Source: Paenibacillus catalpae
GTDB taxonomy: Bacteria; Bacillota; Bacilli; Paenibacillales; Paenibacillaceae
Assembly (NCBI RefSeq): GCF_900112695.1
Contig: NZ_FOMT01000002.1
Coordinates: 688,479 to 752,478 of the forward strand
Direction of reading: 5' to 3'
Length of the DNA stretch: 64,000 nucleotides
Part shown: piece by piece, positions 7,676 through 15,184 of the stretch
Numbering within the stretch: the stretch's first letter is position 1
Layout of the letters: every line of letters begins with the position of its first letter
Translations under genes and position numbers: made by a program
Notes under the pieces: generated by a model
Told to the model about the DNA's origin: nothing
Seen by the model: the letters and a program-made list of their open reading frames with translations, nothing else
The model's database searches: none

Positions 7676-9316
7676 TTAGTTAACCCAGACAACCGCTGTA
7701 TGAGGCGGGATTTCGACCACAGATTCACCGAGCGGCAAGATTTCTTGGCTTGCCGCACGAAGCGCCAGCTTACTGCCCGACCAATCGAACAGGTCCAGCC
7801 GGAGCGGCTCGCTCCCAAATTGGAGCACAACGACGGCCTCATCGCTGCCGCAGCGTTTGGTATATACGATTGCCGCCCCGTTCAACTGTTCCAACTTGAC
7901 GTATTCGCCGATGGAGAGGGCGGGGTGCTGCTTTCGGAGAGCCAGCAGTCTTTTGTAGAAAGCATAAATAGAGTCCGTCTGCTTCTGCTGAGCTGCCGTA
8001 TGAATCTGATCGTGGCCCGGTCCCATCCCGATCCAAGGTGCTTGATCCGAGAAGCCGCCGTAGCGATCTCCGTTCCACTGCATGGGGGAGCGGGAGTAAT
8101 CGCGGCTTTTAGCCCGGGCCAAGCGTAAAGCTTCTTCTTCCGTTAAGCCATTCTCAATAGCAGCTTTGTAGTGGCCAAGTCCCTGTATATCCCTCATGTC
8201 CTCAATCCGGTGAGCGTTATAGTTCCTCATTCCGATCTCGTCGCCATAGTAGATAAAAGGAACACCTTTAGCCGTTAATAGGAGAGCTGCCATCAGCTTG
8301 GCTCTCTGTTCTTCAAGCTCCATATCGCCCTCGCCAAATCTCGATATATGGCGCTGCATATCATGGCTGCTGAAGAATAAGGTAGGGAGCTGCTCGGAAG
8401 TATGCCGTTCTTCCATTAATTTGATCTCTCTGAACAGATCCTCCGGCCGAAAGTTCTCCTGACTTCCCAGGTTGAAGTTAAACACCACATCGAGAAGGCC
8501 GCTGCCGCTGTAAAGGCGCAAGATATCCATATCTTCGGAGCCAACCTCGCCTACCATAAAAATGCCTTCGCGCTTATGCACATAACGGCAAATGTCGCCG
8601 ATCGCCTCCAGAATCCCGTCCTGGTTCTGATCGTAGAGATGAACCTGTTCTCCATTCGCATCTACCGGATTATCCTGAAAATCACCGGACACCTTAAGAA
8701 AATTGATGACATCCAGCCGGAATCCGTCGATTCCCTTATCCAGCCAAAACCCCATAACGTCCTTCATCGCTTGCCGGACTTCCGGGTTGGCCCAATTCAG
8801 ATCAACCTGTTCCTTGGCAAAGGCATGGTAATAATACTGCTTCGTGCTTTCATCCCATTCCCAAGCGCTTCCTCCAAAAAACGACTCCCAGTTGTTCGGG
8901 GCCTTTTGATAGTCAGGAGACTTCCAGATATACCAGTCACGCTTCGCGGACAGGATAGAAGATCTGGATTCCTGAAACCAGGCATGGGCAGATGACGTGT
9001 GGTTCAGCACGAGATCCACAATAACCCGGATGCCCCGCTCATGGGCTTCATGAATGAAGGAATCGAAATCTTCCATCGTACCGTACTCCGGATCGACGGC
9101 ATAATAATCCGAAATATCGTAGCCGTTATCGATCTTGGGCGATTGGTAGAAGGGGGTCAGCCAAACGCCGCCGATGCCTAGTTCCTTCAGGTAATCCAGC
9201 TTGGAGGTGATGCCGGGAAAATCTCCGATGCCATCTCCATTGCCGTCGCAGAAGCTGGGCATATAAATTTCATAAAAGACGGTTTCTTGCCACCACTTTT
9301 TGTGATTTCTGTTCAT
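7676..9316 (-). CDS. GH13 alpha-glucosidase / oligo-1,6-glucosidase-like
   Basis: A 546-residue GH13 enzyme with all catalytic positions: DLVLNHTSSAHAWF (region I), GFRLDVINF with nucleophile D202, VGEVGS with acid/base E257, and SSHDMQR with D319. Val directly after the nucleophile (D-V-I-N) is, from characterised oligo-1,6-glucosidases, associated with alpha-1,6 specificity. It begins WWQETVFYEIYMPSF as usual for this subfamily and ends with the small C-terminal beta domain. ATG 9316 has a GGTGGAG-type site upstream; more upstream in-frame starts would overlap the permease gene. It is cytoplasmic, and would trim alpha-glucosyl units of sugars imported by the co-encoded transporter. Confidence 0.9.
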   Translation of the reverse strand: MNRNHKKWWQETVFYEIYMPSFCDGNGDGIGDFPGITSKLDYLKELGIGGVWLTPFYQSPKIDNGYDISDYYAVDPEYGTMEDFDSFIHEAHERGIRVIVDLVLNHTSSAHAWFQESRSSILSAKRDWYIWKSPDYQKAPNNWESFFGGSAWEWDESTKQYYYHAFAKEQVDLNWANPEVRQAMKDVMGFWLDKGIDGFRLDVINFLKVSGDFQDNPVDANGEQVHLYDQNQDGILEAIGDICRYVHKREGIFMVGEVGSEDMDILRLYSGSGLLDVVFNFNLGSQENFRPEDLFREIKLMEERHTSEQLPTLFFSSHDMQRHISRFGEGDMELEEQRAKLMAALLLTAKGVPFIYYGDEIGMRNYNAHRIEDMRDIQGLGHYKAAIENGLTEEEALRLARAKSRDYSRSPMQWNGDRYGGFSDQAPWIGMGPGHDQIHTAAQQKQTDSIYAFYKRLLALRKQHPALSIGEYVKLEQLNGAAIVYTKRCGSDEAVVVLQFGSEPLRLDLFDWSGSKLALRAASQEILPLGESVVEIPPHTAVVWVN

Positions 9317-9332
9317 ATGTCTCCACCCCGTA

Positions 9333-10172
9333 TTATTTGAGACTGAACTGCATGCCTTCTTTGAACTTTTTGCCGAAGATTGCAAACATGATGATAATCG
9401 GTACGGTGAGCAGAACGGATGCCGCATAGAGCGGTCCCGGGTAACTGCCGTAAGGGCCGAACATCTGGGACAAGAGTACGTTGAGCGTGAGCATGTTGTC
9501 GCTGCGGACAACGATCATATCCCATAGAAGCTCGGTCCAGCGTTCCATCAGCAAGAAGAGGAAGATGACCGCCGTAATGGACTTGGACATAGGCATCATG
9601 ATTTTGTACAAAATCTTGAAGTCCGAAGCGCCATCCAGCTTGGCAGCTTCAATAAAGGCATCCGGAACGGCTTTAAAGAAGTTGGTGTACATGAAGATCG
9701 CCCATAGGCTGACGGCCTTTGGAATGATCATCGCCCAATACGTGTCGTAAAGCCCAACCTTCTGAATAATGAGGAAGTTGGGAATCAGCAGAATGATCGC
9801 CGGGAAGAACATATGGAACAGCACGAAATTGTTCACGGTGTCGCGGCCCCGGAATTTCAATTTGGCCAGGGCATAGGCCACCATGATGCCGAACAACATC
9901 ATAAGGAAGGTGGAGGCAATCGACACGAACACGCTGTTAAAGAAGGCATTCATCCACGGCCGGGCAATGCCGACGTCACCGCCGGTAAGAAGCCACTCAT
10001 AAGATTTGAATGAGAATTTGCTTGGAATGAACTGTCTGTCCACTTGCGTCCAATCGGCAAACGAGTTAAGCACCATATACAAATAGGGGTACACCATGAC
10101 GAGAAGCAGAAGGGTTGCCAGTACATAGCGCACCGCGAGACGACGTTTACTATTTTTCTTAGACCCAACCAT
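9333..10172 (-). CDS. Carbohydrate ABC transporter permease, MalG/CUT1 type
   Basis: A 279-residue protein with six hydrophobic segments and the cytoplasmic EAA loop (EAAKLDGASDFKILYKIMMP) that docks the ATPase. It ends FGKKFKEGMQFSLK, typical of MalG-like subunits. No ATPase is encoded nearby, so a shared MsmX-type ATPase probably energises it. The gene overlaps the upstream permease gene by 14 nt and lies 16 nt before the GH13 gene, so it is clearly in the same operon. Confidence 0.93.
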   Translation of the reverse strand: MVGSKKNSKRRLAVRYVLATLLLLVMVYPYLYMVLNSFADWTQVDRQFIPSKFSFKSYEWLLTGGDVGIARPWMNAFFNSVFVSIASTFLMMLFGIMVAYALAKLKFRGRDTVNNFVLFHMFFPAIILLIPNFLIIQKVGLYDTYWAMIIPKAVSLWAIFMYTNFFKAVPDAFIEAAKLDGASDFKILYKIMMPMSKSITAVIFLFLLMERWTELLWDMIVVRSDNMLTLNVLLSQMFGPYGSYPGPLYAASVLLTVPIIIMFAIFGKKFKEGMQFSLK

Positions 10173-11040
10173 TTCGTTTCCCCCAGCTTTCCAGCAGTTT
10201 GCGAATAATGAAGATGGAGATGAACGTTACGATGGAAGCCATAATGGCAATCGCAGACGCATACCCAGCTTGCAAATTCGTAAAGGCTTGATTGAAGATT
10301 TCCATCTGCCATGTATTCGTTGCAAAGTTTGGCCCTCCGCCTGTCAACTGGTAAACTTCCGTGAAGATACCGAAGGTTACGCCAAATGCGAGAATAAGGG
10401 TTGTATACAGGGCAGGGTACAAGAGCGGCAGCGTAATTTTCCAGAATCGCTGTCGGTCGGTCACCCCGTCAATGGCAGCTGCTTCATAGACTTCCTTGTC
10501 AATGCTTTCGAGACCCGAAGTCAGAATCAAGGCATAATAACCGGTGAACTTCCAGGCCAAAATCAGACCAACAATAAAGAGCGCCGAGAATGGCGAGCCG
10601 AGCCAGTCGATATTAATCCCGAAGGTGCTTCTCAAAAATTTATTGATCGGGCTATTGTAAGACAGAAAGCCTTGTACAATCAGGGACGCAACAACGCCTG
10701 AAGACAGATACGGCAGGAAGAATCCGATCAGATAAACGCTTTTGAACTTGGGCAATCCTTGGATAACAACGGCCACGGCGAGCGACATGACGATGACCAG
10801 AGGCACGAACAGCATCATGAACTTGTAGGTAACCCAGAAGGAGGCTTGTACCCCGGGTGCTTCTAAGGCTTTCCGAAAGTTATCCACCCCTACAAAATCA
10901 TATTCGGGAGCGATTAGGTCCCAATTCGTAAAAGAAAGGTACAGGGACCAAAGGAGCGGCCCCAGGAAAAATACAAGCCCGAAAATAATGTAGGGACTGG
11001 CAAAAAGCCAGCCCAACTTATTGTTTTGCTTATTAATCAT
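10159..11040 (-). CDS. Carbohydrate ABC transporter permease, MalF/CUT1 type
   Basis: A 293-residue protein with an N-terminal helix (GWLFASPYIIFGLVFFLGPL) and six segments in all. The EAA loop reads EVYEAAAIDGVTDRQRFWKI. It partners the MalG-like subunit to form the translocation pore for the binding protein encoded just upstream. Its ATG shares one base with the TAA of the binding-protein gene (TAATG), a translational-coupling arrangement. There are no unusual features. Confidence 0.93.
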   Translation of the reverse strand: MINKQNNKLGWLFASPYIIFGLVFFLGPLLWSLYLSFTNWDLIAPEYDFVGVDNFRKALEAPGVQASFWVTYKFMMLFVPLVIVMSLAVAVVIQGLPKFKSVYLIGFFLPYLSSGVVASLIVQGFLSYNSPINKFLRSTFGINIDWLGSPFSALFIVGLILAWKFTGYYALILTSGLESIDKEVYEAAAIDGVTDRQRFWKITLPLLYPALYTTLILAFGVTFGIFTEVYQLTGGGPNFATNTWQMEIFNQAFTNLQAGYASAIAIMASIVTFISIFIIRKLLESWGKRNGWV

Positions 11041-12359
11041 TATTGAAGTTCACCTTCAATCGCTTTCTTCATGTTATTCCAACCGGTTTGCGGATCAATT
11101 TCCCCGCGGATGACCTTGGTAAAAGCTTCCTGTCCGATCAAGGTTTGAAGCTCATTGAATTTAGGGTTGTCCATAGCTGGAACACCTTTGGACACCGCTT
11201 CTGCATAAGGAGCCAGTTCCGGTTTCCCGGCGAGAATCTTCTTGAAGCCTTCCAATTGGTTCAGATCATCCCGTGCCGGAGGGAGGTTGGTTTGCTCAAA
11301 CCATTTCACATCATGATCCGGAGTGGAATAAACCCACTTCAGGAATTCGGCAGCTGCCTGCTTTGATGCTTCCGGAGCACTGGAGAAGATAACCAGACCT
11401 TTTGCATCCGCATAGGTTTTCGCATTCGCCGGATCCATATCATCCGGTACCGGAGGCAGGGTCAGCGTGAAGTTCTCTCCATATTTCAGTTCAGGATATT
11501 TCGTTTTCCACAGATCGAATGTCCATGGACCGATATCGGTGAACACGCCAACGCCCGTTTCGAACGGATCGGTTGCATTCTGAGACAATATACCGTCAGC
11601 TTTACGAAGATTATCAACGAAAGTCAGCATTTCAACGCCGGCTTTATCGTCGGCGACAAAGTTTTGTCCTTCAATAAACTTATTGCCGTCTGAAGCCGCG
11701 TTGTAGAGCAAGAAGAAGTCAAACCAGCGTTTCCAAGCGGTAGGGTCCGCAAGGTCGGCGCCTTTCGTCCACATATATTTATCTGGATATTTAGCCTTCA
11801 GCTTCGCCGTAGCTTCCAGAACTTCACTGTATGTTTGCGGCGGCTCATTATAACCGATCTCTTTCAGGAGATCCGTACGCCATCCAATAAGCATCGGGTT
11901 TGAGTAGATCGGCAATACATATTGATGACCATCGGCGAATTGCCAAGGGGCGATCGTTTCGGACATGTTGCGGGATTCAACGATTTCCTTGAATTGCGGC
12001 AGCTCATCAAGAGCTACGAGCGCTTTGCTATTGGATAACTGAGCGGCGAAACCGCGGTTTATATTCTCAGCAATTGTCGGCGCGTTCTTGCCGGCAATGG
12101 CAGCTTGAATGCTTGCTTCAGAGCTTGGCGATTCTTTAATCGCGCTAACGTTAACCTTTACATCAGGATTTACGGTTTTGTACTCTTTGGCCATCTCCTG
12201 CCAAAATGCTTGCTGCGTCGGGTTAGGTGCCGCCCAGAATTCGATGGTAGTTACGCCTTCTGCGCTTTGACCGCTATTGCCGCCGCTGCCGCAAGCGGAG
12301 AGCACCGTTCCGCCTGCCAATGTGAGTGCTAGAAGCAAAGAATATCTTGATTTTTTCAT
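11040..12359 (-). CDS. Sugar ABC transporter substrate-binding lipoprotein
   Basis: A 439-residue extracytoplasmic solute-binding protein (family 1). The signal peptide MKKSRYSLLLALTLAGG ends in lipobox LSAC, so the Cys near residue 24 would be lipidated. The mature protein opens with TTIEFWAAPNPTQQAFWQEM, a standard oligosaccharide-binding start. ATG 12359 is preceded at 10 nt by AGGAGG (complement of 12370-12375); in-frame codons further upstream lack such a site. It is the first gene of the minus-strand operon. It probably captures the oligosaccharide later cut by the GH13 and GH130 enzymes; the identity of that sugar is open. Confidence 0.93.
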   Translation of the reverse strand: MKKSRYSLLLALTLAGGTVLSACGSGGNSGQSAEGVTTIEFWAAPNPTQQAFWQEMAKEYKTVNPDVKVNVSAIKESPSSEASIQAAIAGKNAPTIAENINRGFAAQLSNSKALVALDELPQFKEIVESRNMSETIAPWQFADGHQYVLPIYSNPMLIGWRTDLLKEIGYNEPPQTYSEVLEATAKLKAKYPDKYMWTKGADLADPTAWKRWFDFFLLYNAASDGNKFIEGQNFVADDKAGVEMLTFVDNLRKADGILSQNATDPFETGVGVFTDIGPWTFDLWKTKYPELKYGENFTLTLPPVPDDMDPANAKTYADAKGLVIFSSAPEASKQAAAEFLKWVYSTPDHDVKWFEQTNLPPARDDLNQLEGFKKILAGKPELAPYAEAVSKGVPAMDNPKFNELQTLIGQEAFTKVIRGEIDPQTGWNNMKKAIEGELQ

Positions 12360-12421
12360 AATGACCTTTCCTCCTAAATACATGATGTAATCAACTGTAT
12401 AAGTTGACAAAGCAAATCTAG

Positions 12422-12433
12422 TAACGTTACAAA
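12422..12433 (-). promoter_or_regulatory. LacI-type operator O1
   Basis: On the minus strand this reads TTTGTAACGTTA and contains the perfect palindrome GTAACGTTAC (12421-12430). The same 12 nt recur in opposite orientation at 12566-12577. It lies in the leader of the sugar operon, downstream of the predicted promoter, so binding would block transcription. Confidence 0.65.
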
Positions 12434-12450
12434 ATGTAATTACTAATTAC

Positions 12451-12464
12451 TGAAAGCGTTATAT
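12451..12464. promoter_or_regulatory. cre-like site (CcpA) in the sugar operon leader
   Basis: TGAAAGCGTTATAT matches 13 of 14 positions of the Bacillus cre consensus TGWAARCGYTWNCW. It overlaps the predicted transcription start of the minus-strand operon, a position where CcpA represses. Confidence 0.6.
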
Positions 12465-12469
12465 CCACA

Positions 12470-12498
12470 TTATTATTCATGAATAATAGTTTTGTCAA
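12470..12498 (-). promoter_or_regulatory. Predicted sigma-A promoter of the GH130/GH13 sugar operon
   Basis: On the minus strand TTGACA (complement of 12493-12498) is a perfect -35. After 17 nt comes TAATAA (complement of 12470-12475) as a weak -10. cre and O1 follow within 50 nt. Confidence 0.5.
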
Positions 12499-12565
12499 CG
12501 ACTAAACCAGCGAAAGTGGATGGAACTATTTCCTTTGGGTAGAAAAGGTCACTTTACATAATTTA

Positions 12566-12577
12566 TTTGTAACGTTA
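12566..12577 (+). promoter_or_regulatory. LacI-type operator O2
   Basis: TTTGTAACGTTA on the plus strand is identical to O1 read from the other strand. It sits upstream of the regulator gene and would allow autoregulation or looping with O1, with about 144 bp between them. Confidence 0.6.
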
Positions 12578-12608
12578 AAATAATTTTTGTAATGTTTGAG
12601 CGGGAGCT

Positions 12609-12637
12609 TTCAAAATTCTGCTTTTTTTCGGTATAGT
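12609..12637 (+). promoter_or_regulatory. Possible promoter of the LacI-family gene
   Basis: TATAGT (12632-12637) as -10 and TTCAAA (12609-12614) as a weak -35, 17 nt apart. Confidence 0.4.
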
Positions 12638-12699
12638 ATGATGAGAATCCATTCGTTCTATACAACTATTCTTACTGTGAAGAGAAAGGAACGTTATCC

Positions 12700-13731
12700 T
12701 TGACCAAGCCAAAAGTTACGATGCAGGATATCGCAGACCACTTGCAAATCTCCAAAAATTCGGTTTCGCAAGCACTTACGGGTAAAGGCGGTGTCAGCGA
12801 GGAGACGCGCAAGCTTATTATTCAAACGGCTGATGAGCTCGGCTACGTCTATCCCGGAACTCGCAAGCGATCCTCGGATCAGGAGGACAAGGAAGAGGCT
12901 GCAGGCAGTATTGCTTTGGTAGCAACGGATTTTGCCTTCTCTTTGCGGGGCTTTTTCGGGGAAATTTACCTTACAATAGAAAACGAAGTGCAAAAGAGAG
13001 GGAAAAAGCTGCTGATTCAATCTATTTCCCAGCAGATGATGAAGGATCGGACGCTGCCCCCATTTATAGAGGGAAGAGAAGTGGACGGGATCTTGATCCT
13101 CTCGCATCTTAGTACCGAATATATGAACTCGTTGATCGATACAGGGATTCCAACCGTGCTCATCGATCATCATCATCCGGATGTGCATGCCGATGCTATT
13201 CTTACGAACAACCGATTCAGCGCCTATCATGTCGTGAAGTATCTCTATGAGCTGGGACATATACGCATTGGCTATATCGGCAACATGTCCTTTTCACCCA
13301 GTTATTATGAACGTCTGGAAGGATTCAGGCTTGCCCATCATGAACTCGGCATGGAGATGCACCCTAAATGGATTATTAGCGATGCCCTTGAAGATCAGGA
13401 ATTCATGGAGACGCGGCTGCAGGGGCTGGAGGAGCAGCCTACAGCCTGGTTCTGCGTGAATGACGGTCTTGGGTTTATCGTGAATTCGACCCTTTATAAA
13501 ATGGGTTATAAGATTCCGGCCGATATTTCCATTGTGAGCTTTGATAATGGACAGCTTTCCAGATTGGCTACACCGAGGACAACCACAATGGGAGTGGATC
13601 TTGGGTTATTCGGAAGAACGGCGATCCGGCAGCTCTTCTGGCGGATGCAGCAGCCGGATGCGCCGCATATGGAGCTGCTGCTGCCGACAACGCTCATTGA
13701 ACGCGAATCAACATCTGTTCCACGCATTTAA
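12700..13731 (+). CDS. LacI/GalR-family transcriptional regulator
   Basis: A 343-residue repressor. The N-terminal helix-turn-helix is VTMQDIADHLQISKNSVSQALTG with the LacI hinge region following. The C-terminal periplasmic-binding-like effector domain (about 65-335) contains GIPTVLIDHHHP, LGHIRIGYIG and ISIVSFDN. The start codon is TTG 12700, supported by GAAAGGA about 9 nt upstream. It is divergent from the oligosaccharide operon, and a 12-nt inverted pair of operator-like repeats lies in the shared intergenic space, so it very likely controls that operon and itself. The inducer is presumably the imported sugar or a breakdown product. Confidence 0.92.
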   Translation: MTKPKVTMQDIADHLQISKNSVSQALTGKGGVSEETRKLIIQTADELGYVYPGTRKRSSDQEDKEEAAGSIALVATDFAFSLRGFFGEIYLTIENEVQKRGKKLLIQSISQQMMKDRTLPPFIEGREVDGILILSHLSTEYMNSLIDTGIPTVLIDHHHPDVHADAILTNNRFSAYHVVKYLYELGHIRIGYIGNMSFSPSYYERLEGFRLAHHELGMEMHPKWIISDALEDQEFMETRLQGLEEQPTAWFCVNDGLGFIVNSTLYKMGYKIPADISIVSFDNGQLSRLATPRTTTMGVDLGLFGRTAIRQLFWRMQQPDAPHMELLLPTTLIERESTSVPRI

Positions 13732-13769
13732 CTTAAATGGGTGTTTCCGTAAGGGACACTGAAAAACAT

Positions 13770-13820
13770 GCCGCGTTTGAATTGGCTATTAACCAGCCAA
13801 GGCAAGCGCGGCTAATTTTA
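13770..13820 (+). terminator. Hairpin after the LacI-family gene, probable terminator
   Basis: GCCGCGTTTG (13770-13779) pairs with CAAGCGCGGC (13803-13812, one G-T pair), with an inner TTGGCT/AGCCAA stem. The following TAATTTTA is only moderately T-rich. Confidence 0.55.
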
Positions 13821-13886
13821 TATGTTGAACCCATCATTATTTATCATTCAGAAAAAGTGTAATAAAAAATAAAATTATATTTTGTT

Positions 13887-13907
13887 ACAAATAAACTAGA
13901 CAAATTA
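13887..13907 (+). promoter_or_regulatory. Direct-repeat motif upstream of the ArsR-type gene
   Basis: ACAAATAA-N5-ACAAATTA. Almost the same pair (spacing one longer) lies at 15028-15049, at the start of the next operon, suggesting that one regulator reads both. Confidence 0.4.
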
Positions 13908-13970
13908 GAGCGATCGCGCTAATCTTATTGTAAGAAACTTATTCGATATAGAGGAAGAAGGGACTTTGCG

Positions 13971-14894
13971 TTGTTAGAATTAACGATAGACGAGCCCGAT
14001 CGTCTCGTAAAGGTTGCGCATGCTCTCAGTACACATACAAGAATCGGCATCATCAAGCTGCTGCTTGCCAAACCAAACCTGAACATTATCGAAATCGCAG
14101 AAGCGCTTCATATTCCTGTCTCAACGGCGGCAACCAATGTGAAGGTGCTGGAGGAGGCGGAGCTGATTTTGACCGAGCTGCAGCCGGCGTCCCGCGGGGC
14201 GATGAAGGTCTGCAGCCGAAATTTTGACGATGTGCGCATGATACTTAATCCGATTGCCTTTTACCAGAATACGAGCAAAGCGGTGGAAGTCGAAATGCCG
14301 ATTGGCCATTTCATCAACTTTGATATCCTTCCCACCTGCGGAATGGCAAATACGACAGGCATGCTGTTTACGGAGGACGAGCCGGACAACTTTTATCATC
14401 CGGACAGCCGTACAGCAGAGATCATCTGGTTCCGCAAAGGCTGGATTGAGTACCGGTTCCCGAAGAAGGTTCCGCCTGGCGCCAAAGTGAAATCACTCGA
14501 ATTCTCGCTTGAATTATGCTCGGAAGCGCCGAACTATAATAACGACTGGCCGTCGGAAATTACCGTGTGGGTGAATGATGTGGAGATAGGCTCCTGGATT
14601 TCGCCGGGTGATTTCGGAGACCATCGGGGCAAGCTTAATCCCCCATGGTGGAATGACTCCAGCACCCAGCACGGGCTGCTCAAAACTTGGGCAGTGGACG
14701 AAAGCCGCAGCACCGTCGACAATGAGAAAAGCGGGATGACGACGCTTCGGGATTTGCATCTGGATCAGAAGCCGTATATTACTTTCCGGATCGGACTGAA
14801 ACAGGATGCGAAGCATCAGGGAGGAATGAATCTGTTTGGCAAATCGTTTGGCGATTATGCGCAGGGTATTATTATGCGCATGCAATACGAATAA
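13971..14894 (+). CDS. ArsR-type regulator with large C-terminal sensor-like domain
   Basis: A 307-residue protein. Residues about 10-80 form a winged helix of ArsR/SmtB type (RIGIIKLLLAKPNLNIIEIAEALHIP, then STAATNVKVLEEAELI). The remaining 220 residues are beta-rich (IEYRFPKKVPPGAKVKSLEF, SEITVWVNDVEIGSW) and look like a sugar-binding or jelly-roll sensor rather than a metal site; there is no ArsR metal-binding Cys pair. The start is TTG 13971 with GAAGGG-type spacing upstream. It precedes the binding-protein/GH43/GH2 operon and shares an upstream motif with it, so it is the likely regulator of that operon. The C-terminal function is inference. Confidence 0.8.
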   Translation: MLELTIDEPDRLVKVAHALSTHTRIGIIKLLLAKPNLNIIEIAEALHIPVSTAATNVKVLEEAELILTELQPASRGAMKVCSRNFDDVRMILNPIAFYQNTSKAVEVEMPIGHFINFDILPTCGMANTTGMLFTEDEPDNFYHPDSRTAEIIWFRKGWIEYRFPKKVPPGAKVKSLEFSLELCSEAPNYNNDWPSEITVWVNDVEIGSWISPGDFGDHRGKLNPPWWNDSSTQHGLLKTWAVDESRSTVDNEKSGMTTLRDLHLDQKPYITFRIGLKQDAKHQGGMNLFGKSFGDYAQGIIMRMQYE

Positions 14895-14913
14895 CTAGAT
14901 AGATCGTCCAATT

Positions 14914-14956
14914 GTTTCAGATGTTTTGTGAGAACAAAGGCATCTGGAACTTTTTT
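14914..14956 (+). terminator. Intrinsic terminator after the ArsR-type regulator
   Basis: GTTTCAGATG pairs with CATCTGGAAC (one G-T pair), inner TTTTGT/ACAAAG, followed by six T (14951-14956). Confidence 0.85.
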
Positions 14957-14980
14957 GTTGAATGATACAGTTTTATTGAA

Positions 14981-14994
14981 AGAAAGCGTTGACA
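14981..14994. promoter_or_regulatory. cre-like site overlapping the -35 of the GH43/GH2 operon
   Basis: AGAAAGCGTTGACA matches 12 of 14 cre consensus positions and includes the -35 hexamer, which would give CcpA repression. Confidence 0.45.
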
Positions 14995-15017
14995 TTACGA
15001 ATTTTGGATTGTATATT
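14989..15017 (+). promoter_or_regulatory. Sigma-A promoter of the GH43/GH2 sugar operon
   Basis: Perfect TTGACA (14989-14994), 17-nt spacer, TATATT (15012-15017). The leader to the first gene is about 160 nt. Confidence 0.8.
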
Positions 15018-15032
15018 TTGTTTATAAACAAA
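15017..15032. promoter_or_regulatory. 16-bp perfect palindrome at the transcription start
   Basis: TTTGTTTATAAACAAA is its own reverse complement and overlaps the end of the -10 and the start point of the operon, an ideal repressor site. The direct repeat ACAAATAA/ACAAATTA (15028-15049) overlaps its right end. The ArsR-type protein is the first candidate to bind here. Confidence 0.6.
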
Positions 15033-15184
15033 TAAGTTGAAACAAATTAAAAAATATGTCGGTATTGTCGAGCCTGATTCAAGGAACGCTAGCGGGGGCC
15101 GGTCAGACTGTACATAAGGGGCAGAGCTTATTTGTTTACGGGTTACTGGGAATCGTTCATTCATTATGAAGGGGGAAGGAACAA

